This document shows positions 37,501 through 49,500 of a DNA stretch of 64,000 bases, in pieces. Under the pieces are notes generated by a model. That model saw only the letters and a list, made by a program, of their open reading frames with translations, did no database searches and had not been told where the DNA came from. A program made the translations under genes and the position numbers. How positions within the stretch are numbered: position 1 is the stretch's first letter; each line of letters begins with the position of its first letter. Source of the stretch: Ricordea florida (taxonomy: Eukaryota > Cnidaria > Anthozoa > Corallimorpharia > Ricordeidae); the NCBI GenBank assembly GCA_949710005.1, contig OX453276.1, positions 21,776,849 through 21,840,848 of the forward strand. The letters run 5' to 3'.

Positions 37501-40500
37501 CCTACATAGTCCACCACATAGCCCACCCCAGCTGACAGACCCTCCAACACAGAGGCATCCATCATGGTATTAAGGAGATTGTTTTGCTCACTTGTCATAC
37601 TCTCTCTATACACTAGGACACATTGAATGTTCAGTTCTGTCCATACCTGCTAGTAGAACACAGCTTGGTGGGGGCATTGGCGTGGGGCTGGGTTGGGTGG
37701 TCATGTGGCTGGGGGTTGTTGCTGTTGCCGGTAGTATCTTATGATCCAAGGCATATGACCCTATTGCCACTTTTGGACCACATTTTGGTGAACAATAGCA
37801 AAGGGTACAGGCAGACACCTTATGCGGCAGCTTTTGCATTGTTATTATACTGGGCTAGTCCTTACCTGCTGCCACTTTTTTGGGGTCCTTCTCCTTACCA
37901 GCCCACACCTTCACTGGTGGTTCCTGAGTGATTTTCTCAACCTGGTCAGACATGTCTTTTGTGTTGTTTATTGGCTGTCTAATTGATGCTCTTGAGTTTG
38001 CTTAGGTGTGCTCTGGAGTGTGCTTAGGTGGCCTCAGGAGTGTGTTAGGTATTCTCAAGAGCGTGCTTTAGTGTGCTCAGGAGTCTGTTTAAGGTGTTCT
38101 GTGGGTTCTATAGCAGTGACTGGTTTCTCCTCTTGTGTTGCTAGCTTAACGTGTTTATTCACCCGGAAGAGGACACTAGCAAGTGTTGTGAATCGACCTC
38201 CTTTAGGCATCAAGAATCCTACAGCACTAGATAGCTCATGCTTCACCAACCCATCATTTTGCAAATCCTCACAAAACGCATCTGCATCATTTATTGGGAT
38301 CATGCAAGAGATGGCTAGGGGAGCAACTAGGGTGATAAAGTGTACCAACATACTCCCCACCTGTTGCCCTAATATGGTTTGGTAGCAGGTTTAATACTTC
38401 GCCACATTCTTGTCGAACAACTTCTTCACATCACCCAACCTTATTTCCACACCTGTGAACTCTTTGGTAGAGCCAAGCAAGGCAAGGATTGCTAGGGACT
38501 CCCTCTTCACATCAAGACCTCTTTTTTTGCCACACTTTCCTCCATATACTCTTCGACTTGTGCTATAGTTCTCCCTGTACTATGGTTGGAGACACCTTCA
38601 TATTGATGCACCTGGTATCTCAAGTAGTACTGAAATGGAAAGCGCAAGCAGAGACAGAGTCTAGAGTACTTCTCAGTCTTAGCGTCTAAACAGGTTTCTC
38701 ACGAGTGTCTGCATCCAAGTCCCCACCATAGTCCTCAAAGAGTGTTGTGTACCAAGCTGAGAAGGATTATGGAATTTGACTACACAATCTACATATTCGC
38801 GAAAAGGCTTGGCAATGAAGGTGAGTTGCTACGTCAAGACCCATACTGAGAGTCCAATATGTCTCCCAGAGAAGGCAAGGTCAATTAATTTGTTGGAACG
38901 ATGCTTAAGGTCTTCGGACACAGCACAGTCGTCGAGGATGATCAAGGTATTGGTGCCTATGAATAGCTCAGCAGAATCCTTGAGTATCTCATCCACCTCC
39001 TTGCTATTGCTGGCATCTGGTGAGACGACATAGAAGCACTTATCCCCATGAGCGAATCCACGGTAGGTCTTGTTCCTGTCATAGGTTGGGCATATCAGGA
39101 TGATAAAGCTAAACACGCGGCAGCAAGGACCCCTCAGCTGGTCAATGAGGTACGTGGTCTTACCACAGTTGGTCGGACCTGTGATAATACAATGGAATGG
39201 GACCTTCTCCTGTAACTCTTCCATACCCTCTCCTTGTACCTTACTTACCTTCAACTTAATACTTGATGGGTCCCAAGTTGCTCCCAAACATATAGCAGGT
39301 CATGTACCCCGAGCCTCCAGTCTTACTCCTTATCTCTAGTCTCACCCCACCACATGTGATGTCCAGAGCCAGCTCTCCTCCATGGATGCTGTCATCTGGG
39401 TGTGTCCTCAAGTTGATCCACAGCCCAAACTTGTTGCCAATATAGAAATTCCATTGCTTGATTGAGTGGCCTACTGCGTTGCAGCAGCCCATACGTTTCT
39501 CCATGGACTCCCACAAGTCTGATGGCACCGTCCCTTTGGAATGGAGACAGTTTGGTATGCGGTCAATGGTCACTTGAACCAACTTAATATCAGGGTTCAC
39601 AAAAAACCTTTGAGATTCCCAAGCCCCACCCACATACTCTCCAGTTAATAGCCACAATATCCCTGTCATAGATCTCCTTGTAGGGTTAACCCTTTCCCTA
39701 CTAGCCATGCCCAAACAAAAATGTCTCTACTTTCTAGGCTTCTGATGAACAAAATCAAAACATATATGCTCAGTAGACTTGGGGAGGAAAACAGGCTCTG
39801 CAGAGTACAGGAAAATGTAGTCTGATCATGTTTAATTAATGTTCCAACAAAAAAAAGTTACAAATAATTCAATTGCAAGTTCTGTTCATGGCTAAACTTC
39901 AACTCAAACAAATTGAATTTGCTGCCGTTGCATAAACACCATAATTATTATTGGCCCTTTCTATCTTAAAATGCTTTTCAAACTCGTAACAGGAACAAAA
40001 GTGATTAAAAAATATTTACAAATGACTGAAGTGTTGCTTTTGACCAACATCCTAGAATTTACATTCATTTGATAATGACTTCCAATAAGGAATGAAAGTG
40101 AAGGATAAAAGGTTATTTGCACAAAGCAACGCCACATTGCATGCACTTGTAGATAGTTTCCTTTGCTCTGTTAGTAGCATTCTTTCTACTGTCTTTCTTA
40201 CATTGAACACAGTGCCTCTTTCTTGCATTTCCTTCCCTTTGAACAATAAAAATGCCCTGATGCATTCTCAGGAATTGTTGTAGCCTCCACAGATTTTCCC
40301 AGTTTGTAGAGTTCCAGGATTTTCCAGTTGAAATGGTCTAGGAGTGGAAGAACTTTGTAAAGGTGATCATAGCTGTCTTCTCCTGGTCTTGGTTCCACAG
40401 ACGAATCATTGAGGTGAAAAAATCGGCTGATACTTTCAAAGCGATTTTGGTCATCACTTTCTTTATTCCTTCATTTCCTAAAATGGGTCACTTGACCACT

Positions 40501-43500
40501 TATCAGCAACAGACAGAAGAGGATTTATACCATCATAATGCATACACCAAGATATGCGTTTACTTCATTCTGAGACACACCCATCCATTTCAGAGTTTTT
40601 GCCAAGCATATCGGTTTTGTTTCTGTCACAATAACATCAAAATTTCATCAGTAAAAAACATTTTAAACACATCTACAGTATCTCTGTATCTTCATTTCCA
40701 AGTTTGAACGTGATTCCAAAAGACGAAGCAAGGTAATCAGCTCCAAAAAGTTCTGGGTGATCTCTAAGGCCTGGTTCACACTTGTGACATAATGACATAA
40801 TTGCTTATGTCGGTAATGTGAACACCGACATAGGAAGGAAAGGTTAAATGAAAACAAGACTTAAGAAATGGAGTACGAAACACTTGTTGAGTTTTGGATA
40901 ATTTTGTTTCTTTTTGTTCAACAACGCAATGGTCAAAGACAGCAACAGCAAAGGGAAAAAAATGCTAGGAGAAAAAAAAGGGTATGTCCAGTCTTTCGGC
41001 AAGAAGCTAGAAGAGTACACAGCCAGTACCACAACCTTGTTTGGGTGATCGAGAATATTATTTGAGGTAAACGTGACTAGCCTGATCTAATTTGAACTCA
41101 TGAGTAGCTAAATGAAACGATACACTAGCAACATCTCAATCTTATGGCGCTAAAGACTGGTGAAACAAACTAACACTGATGGACAAAGAAACAGAGCTAA
41201 TCTATTGCCTACTTCCACCAGTATGGAGCCGATGTCGTAATGTGAAAACCACCTACGTTTTGGAATTTTTACCACATTCTGATGATTAACCTTTAATATC
41301 TTTTCACATCAACACAAGTCTCTTGCTGCATAGTCGCAGCCATTTTGGAAATAGTGCCGATGTCGGACTGGGTCTTCAATTCTTGTGGCGCTCTGATTGG
41401 TTCGTTGTTATGTTGCTATGTCAATGTTGTTCACACCTGTAGCATCATAACAACATAGACATAACAACATAAAGAAAAGATCAGCTTTTTCCCTGTTATG
41501 TTGATAATATGTCATTATGTCTGCATGTTCACACTGCAAACATAGCGACATAACTTCCTTTTTATGTTGTTATGTTTTTGCCATTATGTCATTATGTCCC
41601 TAGTGTGAACCAGGCTTAAGGCTGAATATAAGGCTTCAAGTAAACCTCTTTTTACAAATTTGAAAATTCTTTGTTTTTAGTATTTACTCTTTTCAAGTAA
41701 GTTCTTTCATGTACCTGTATCGTAATGACTCTTTACCTATTACTTTTCCTCAAATCTTTCAAACTGGAAATCAGATTCATCAATATTCAGCAAGATACTC
41801 TGACTTTTACCAATCTAGAACAAATATTAAAAAAAATTGGTTGATCCCGTTTCAAGGTCCTATTATATGGAAATCATTAGATCAAACCATTTTTAAGGGT
41901 CAGACCTAATTACCTTAACACCTTTTATTTATTTTTTCTCTAAATAACTTGTATACTTCAAACACGTCTTTCTTCTTTATTTTTAACCCTTTGGTTCGCA
42001 ATAGTACGAATTCGTACAATTTTGACGTCTACCCGGTTAGAACTTCAGGGGACCCCTAGTAAGAATCAGAGGCATTTGTAAACTATTATGGGATAGATGG
42101 AATACATGCTTCAATCAAAACCGTTTTTGGTTGTTGTAGTTGGTGAATTTCCACCTTTTCTTCGCAAGAAAATTTTTGTATGCAATGGTACTGTACTTAA
42201 GCAAGAAAGTGTGAGTTCTGTAATGCCACAGGCTAGCTGGTTTCTGAAAATCTGGTGATGCTTTCATCTTGCTGACAGCAGCTGAACAGTACCAAGACGG
42301 AGCCCTGGGTTTGATAAAATTTATTGAGGGAGAGAATTTCTCAATCTCTTTTTGAGAAACTCTCAACATTCTTTACAGACTGGGCAGGGAAGTTACCATC
42401 AATGAGACCGTGGTGCCACACAAAGGCAGACTCTCATACAAACAATACATAAAAAATAAGCCCATTTGTTGGGGGATAAAGCTGTGGGTCCTTTGTGAGG
42501 CCACGACAGGCTGTGTTTACATGGACAACTTCTATTGTGATCCATACCTCTTCTTAGAGTTGGAGAAAAAGGAGATCCTAGCTTGTGGAACGCTTAGGGC
42601 AAATCGAAAGGATTTCCCTAACGATATTGTACTGACTAGTGCCATGGAAAGAAGGATGAACTGTGGGGGCTACATGTGGAGGAATCATGGTAGTTTGGTT
42701 GCTATGGCATGGTATGATAAGCAGACTGTCTGCTAAGTCTCCACCATCTCTCCCCCAGAAAGCCATGGTGAATCAGCTGTGGTTGAGCGATGCAATGCTG
42801 CCCACCTGCACAAAGCGCTCATCAAGAGTTCATGGGTGGGATAGATCAGATTTTGCACAGTTTTACTGTCATCAGAAAAGTCCAGCAAAGCCTGGAAGAA
42901 ACTATTTTATTATGGATTGGAAGCTTGTTTGCTGAATTCATATATTATTTACAAAAAAGTGAAGCCAGATTCAGTTGAGTTCCTGTGCTACAGATTAGCT
43001 GTTGTGCGACATCTGTTGGAGGGCAAATGCTTTCGTGGTAGACCTGGTCGGTGTGACAGTATATCAGTTGACAAAATTCAGCCAATCAGAGCTTAGCCTG
43101 ACCATGTGTTTGGGTCAAGGTTTTTTCAACATGGCTGTTTGATGCACCGTTGCTGTAATAATAAAATTGCTTGTTCTATTTGCCGAACTTGGTTTTTCGA
43201 CAGTCAGATGCCAACCAGACCCCTTGTGCTAAGAGTCTAAACAGGCAATACCACTCTATTGCTGTAGAAGAGAAAAGAAGAGACTGTTGTATGTGCAAAG
43301 ATTGTCTCAGTCCAGGACTTAAGCAAGAATTTTCAAAACAAGACAAACACTGTTTGCATTACTTGCGACCAAAAGCCTCTGTGCCTTCATTCAAAGCAAA
43401 ACTGCTGGAAGAAATGGCATTCCTTAGTGGAGTACTATTGATTTGTCTGTTGTCCTACAAGGAAATCCCAGAGATAGGAACCATCATACATTCAGTAGTG

Positions 43501-46500
43501 TTGTATACAAAATAACAGAACTTTACATGCATGTAATCATACAATCATCTGATTTTCTTTTATAGTATCTCTTTTCTGAACAAAAAGCTCTCTGAGACTT
43601 TGGAAAGCCTTTCCCTTTTTGATAGTTCTTGTTTGAATCAATGTGTAGAAGAAGTTAAAGTTCCCAGTTCCCTTTAATTAATAGTCCTGATATGGGGCAT
43701 TCAACCTAAAATCTGTAAATTGCCAGCTTGTACATTGCCATAGGAAAATTTAGCAATAACTTTCCCTATATTGATTCACCAGTTCAGTTGATTCCCTATA
43801 ATGGTATTTAGTATATACTAAAACAGTGGATAGCGTTGAAGGTGCGCTCTGATTGGCTAGTCAAACTCTGAATGTCCTGTGCTATTTACCTCCGAGCAAC
43901 TTGCGAGTTTTTCGCTTCATGAATATGGCATCCTGGTTTACAACCGTGACAAACAAAGAAATAATCCAAACGAACAACAAAGCAGTCCCTGAAACTCCAA
44001 GAAAGCGGGTAAATTTGGCTTGGCCGTGTTCAGAGGTAATGGCTTATATTTTTAACCTGGAGTTTAGCGATAAAAGCCAATGAGAATGGTTTTATTTACA
44101 AATGCAAATTAATTTTATTGTCACTTGTTCAGTTCAGAACCAAAGTTGAATTATATTTGTTACAGAATGTTTTCATAAAGAGTTTGCAACTCCATTTGAA
44201 GAAATGTTGCCACTAGAACTGAACAAAATATTTTCTTTCAGTGAGAAAACAAGATATATGACAATAATGACAACAAAAAATCCCAATCCGTTGGATTGTC
44301 ATTTGAGAAGTCCTCATTTTCCAAGCCATTTTCTTTTTCTCATGTACACTTATCTCACTGTTTTAGTACATACCAAAACAACTATTCACCTCGGTGTCGG
44401 TGGCAAGCAGTGGATATTTACCTTGCCGCATCGCGGTTTGGTAAATATCCACCACTACAGTCACCTCCACTTCGGTGAATAATTGTTAATTATTTGTTTA
44501 AAGGTCATATGGAGAATATTACATGGCCAGCTGGTGGAAATTGTAATAACTTCTCATTAAGTGTTGGGAAATGTTTCATGAATGAGCATAGCAATGAGTG
44601 AAATTTTCTTTTAGCATGAGAAGAGATAGCAAGTGATATCACACATACATGATATCACTTACAAGTATCACTTTGGTACCTCTCAGTATACCCTTTATTC
44701 TTTACCGTATAATAATACTTACTGAATTGGTTGCTAAACTGCTGTGAAAAAATGGCTGTTCTTGTCATGTGGGGAAGGAATTATGATTATCATATTAATT
44801 CAACAGGACAACAGAAAGTATGATAAGTTACCTGAAATGTAAGTGGCACTTCCAGCATTGCCTGTGAAGGTATATTAACCCAGAATAACTTCCCAACTTT
44901 CAGAAAAAACGGTGAAGAAGAGATGATACCATTTCTGCTTCACTCTTCTATGTCAATTATTTATATCAGGGGAAATGGTGGAGCAGTTATTGCGCAATGG
45001 CACTACCTGTGTCTCTACTTCGGAGACTACAGGTTTTGCCTCATATTGTCAAATAATTTGGCATGGTTGAAGGTTGCTATGATTTACATGTAATCAGTGT
45101 GGATAATTTTGCTTAGATGCTCACCTTGGAGCATACATGTAGCTTATTTTTAATATCTACATATATTTTCTTATTCTGTGTGCAGGAGTATGAGTTTCAA
45201 GTGAGGTGGCCAACTGTAAAACTCTTAACAATTCTCTTGACAAACAAAAGGTATGAATTTTGTAAACTTTGTAACTTAAGCTGGTCTTGTGGGAAAATAA
45301 AGTAACATAGGCATAATCTATTCATTGGTTATAGTAGCTGTTTTTTGTGTAGGTTTTTTGTATTCACACATGAAATTTACTAACAAACAGTGACTTTTGG
45401 GACACATACCGCCCGTTTATACACTCCAAGAAAATAAAGCAAGCAAACGATATCATTCTAAAAGAGAAGATGCTGTTGTTAGTGACAAGAAAGAGATTTC
45501 AGAATTGTTCAACGATCACTTTGTGCACATTGTGAATGGTGTTGCTGAGATAAATGAGGTTGATTGTGGAGAGGACTTTGCCAATCATTCAAGCATCAAG
45601 GCCATTCATGAGCGAAGTGACAAACGGAGCACGCCAGTGTGTTTCAACTTTCAACACACAAACCAAGTACAAATAGAACGGCTCCTCTTGGGTATTAATG
45701 TTCGCAAGTCGTGTGGACATGACATGATTCTGCCTAGGCTCATTAAAGAATCTGCAACTGTGATAGCAGGACCTCTAGCCAAAATAATCAATAGTTCCAT
45801 CGATCAACGTCGTTATCCAGCTCGTTGGAAGATGGGGCAAGTAACACCACTGCTCAAAAAAGGAGAGGAATTAAACAAGCACAACTACAGGCATGTCACT
45901 GTCCCACCCGCTCTGAACAATATCTACGAAAGACTTCTGTCATCACAGCTTTGTGATTTCTATTGGGATATCCTGTCGGATTTCACATCTGCATACAGAA
46001 AATATTACAGCTGCGAGACGTCTTTATTAAGGATGACTGAGGATTGGAGGTCAATGCGCGACAAAGGAGAATTGGTGGCTGTTATGTCCATGGACTTATC
46101 AAAAGCGTTTGACGTCATTCCACACTCACTCCTTCTAGCTAAACTCAAAGCGTACGGAGTAGGTGAAGACAGTTGTGCCTTACTCAGAGATTATTTGAGT
46201 GACAGATCTCAAAGAGTCAAGATCAGGGATACTCACTCTACCTGGAAACGAGTCAGTAGGGGAGTACCACAGGGAAGCGTCTTAGGACCTATGTTGTTCA
46301 ATATTTTTATAAACGATCTTTTTTATCATGTGACACATACCAAGCTAAATATTTATGCAGACGATCTGCAAATCTACGACTCTGATGTAGATCCGATTCA
46401 CTTGGAGGAATGTATAATGCAGGATGTTCTAGTCGCTAATCAGTGGTATCGCGATAACGGTATGATTGTCAACGAAGCCAAGCATCAGGCTATGGTCCTG

Positions 46501-49500
46501 GGCACTACCGATTACACATTTTCTTTTGCTGTCAAGCCTTCGATAGACATATTTGGTATGAACATAGACAACAAACTTTGCTTCGATAATTATATATCTA
46601 CCATCTGCAAGAAAATAAATAATCAGCTTAATGTTATGTTAAGACTACACAAACTGATTTCACGTGAAACTATGTTCAAACTCTACATGGCTTTCATCGT
46701 ACCACACTTTCATTACTGCTCTACAGTTTGGCACTTTTGTGGGGCACGTAACACTGAGAAGTTGGACACCTTGAATAAACGTATACTTAGATTTATTCTT
46801 AAAGATTACCGTACCTCTTACAGCCAGTTACTCGAAAAGGTTAACCTCACTTCATTATGTAATAAACGACTTCAAAGTATGCTGATTGTATTATACAAGA
46901 GCTTGTTTGTAACTGATTATCCAAATTATATGAGAGACATGTTTACTCTACGCGCTGTAAACTACAACCTACGTGGCAATTACATTCTGTCACTTCCAAA
47001 GGCAAGAACAACAACATTCGGTCTAAACTCGTTAAGGTATCATTGTGCAAAACTTTGGAATGCTCTCCCTGAGGCCTTGAGAACTTGCAAGGATTTTAAC
47101 GAATTTAAGAGGAATATTCGAAATTTTATCAATTTTAATATTAAATATAACTTATTATAAATTGCTAATTTTTATATTGTATTCTTTCCATTTTATCAAT
47201 TTTACTATTTTATAGGCATGTTTTTAATATTTTAATGATAAATTTGTATTTTATTGTATTTTAAATTTATTATTTTACTCGAAGACATTAGTTTTTATAG
47301 CTACTCTCAAATTCGAGTTGAAATAAAGTTCATGTATGTATGTATGTACAGTACCTTGTGTACAGTACACACGTGATTTAGGAAATTCTCAAAAAAACAA
47401 ATGTTCTTACAATTACAAAGAAGAAACACCCATGTCCTAGACCTTTGCAAAATACAAAAATGCTAACATTCTAACGTAACGTACTACAGTAAGTAAGTAT
47501 GTATAACTAAGATAAGAAATATAAATAAAAGATAGGAATGGTGCCCCATATAATAGTGAATAAAATTGCAAGGCTACCGTAAAATGTACATTACAAAAAC
47601 CGCAATGGAAAGATGGTGGAACGTTGTATTTTGGGGATCTTATGTTGTTGTTTGCAGATCCAGATAAAATACCCATCAAAAAAAATTGTGGAAATAAGTC
47701 TGCTTGTGAAAAAGATTTGGCTTAAGCCCTGGTACTTTTGCTGGACTTAAACTGGTCTTCACCAAAACATCTTAAATTGTTCTCTACATTATCTGAAACC
47801 CATTTTTTGTCTTGCCCAAAGAAGAAGGTTGTGCTATAACTGAAGTAAATGAGTCACATTCTTTACTTCAGTTCCTCAAAAAGCACAATAATTGTTATTA
47901 TTAATCTTTTCTAAGAGCTTTAAGGTTCTCTGCACCTAACTGAAATCATAATTCCTGCAATAGCAGAAGACATGACATAATCCAGTTGTATAAAACCCAG
48001 ATGTACAAATGTACTTGCACTCTAATGTTATTATTATAGATCTTGCTTTACCCTTTTTGTTTCAGTTATCATTTACAGCACAGTATTCTTGTGAGCCCTA
48101 TGGGTAAGAAAACCTTGCAATATACAGTGAATTTGTAAATTAGTTTTTAAGCTTGTATGGTAATCATAAATGATAACAAATGAGAATGTCTTCAGCTGAA
48201 CTGTTGGAATTGCTCAATTACTTTTTTCTCGTGTTGAAAAATAAGGATTCTAAATAATAATGCATTTCCCAGCACATCTGAATAATATAGCTTTTAGCTT
48301 GACCCAACAATTTACTTACTTTCATACTGATAGCAATATCTAATAATAATGAGTAAAGTTGGTACCACATAACTTCACTTCTGGCTGACATCTTGCATGG
48401 TTGACAGGTGTATCCAGACTGATGGATTTGTTGTCTGACAGTAGGGAAATTATCAGAAATGAGGTAATAATATTATTTAACAATACAATTCAGTGGTATT
48501 CACGTCTTAAATACAATCTGTATTGAGGATCATGAAAATGCAACTCAAGTTTTACTTTTTGTATGTTGGTGAAGAATGGCCTGACAGCAGTGATTTTGCT
48601 TGTGTTGTATTCTATGGTGTTGTCCTTGAGTTTATGGTTATTGTATTATTTTTTCCATAGGGTCTTTTGTTATTGATACAACTTACCAAGTCCAATGCTG
48701 CTATTCAGGTACTGCCAGTGAATGGATAGCTCCAATAATTAAATGCATAGCTCCTTACCTACATTTAGAATGTGTGCTGTTTTGGGGTCAAATTTATTTT
48801 CCTCTCAAAATGATTGTCTGTTCATTGTTTGATCATAGTTATTATGATCAAACAGTGTACAGACAGTGTGAAAAAAAATAGGAAAGTTTGGAGTAATAAA
48901 TTATTTGTTGCTCTAAAAGTTCTTTTTTTTCTGTCCAAAAAGATGAAAGTTACACCTTTGTTGCTACTGTATATTTTGCACACAATTTACCCTTAGTTTA
49001 GGTTGTGCCTTACAACTGATCGTGTTGGTGAACATTTCAGTTGATTACCCGGCACAATTAAGGTATTAAAGTTAGGGATGTGCGTAGCCTTTACTCGAAG
49101 TTCCTTTTCTGCCATAGAGAATTGAGTGTTTTAGGCTAGAATGCACCTTAACATAGCATATAATACGGTATTTTACATTATAGAATGCATCTTAACACAG
49201 CCTATAATACGGTATTTTACATCATAGAATGCATCTTAACACAGCCTATAATACGGTATTTTACATCATAGAATGCACCTTACCATAGCCTATAATACGT
49301 TATTTTACATTATAGAATGCATCTTACCATAGCCTATAATACGGTATTTTACATCATAGAATGCATCTTACCATAGCCTATAATACGGTATTTTACATCA
49401 TAGAATGCATCTTACCATAGCCTATAATACGGTATTTTACATCATAGAATGCATCTTACCATAGCCTATAATACGGTACTTTACATCATAGAATGTATCT

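Larger units (their letters stand above)
31118..39720 (-). mobile_element. Decayed Polinton/Maverick-like (adintovirus-like) element, interrupted by LINEs
   Basis: A chain of minus-strand gene fragments: a capsid-like carboxy end (39714-39256), an A32-type packaging ATPase (39287-38829), small membrane-type proteins (37613-37359, 37344-37114, 34058-33696) and a conserved-looking unknown (33157-32517). Packaging ATPase next to a capsid-like gene is typical of Polintons and related viruses. Frames are broken and one LINE (34114-37090, same strand) plus a LINE 3' end (33240-33600, opposite strand) have inserted. No DNA polymerase B, integrase or terminal repeats were found, so this is a partial, inactive copy. 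Confidence 0.6.

Noticed and set aside
37606..37839. Proline-rich minus frame in the Polinton-like block
   Set aside because: Low-complexity and overlapping a better frame. Not supported as a separate gene.
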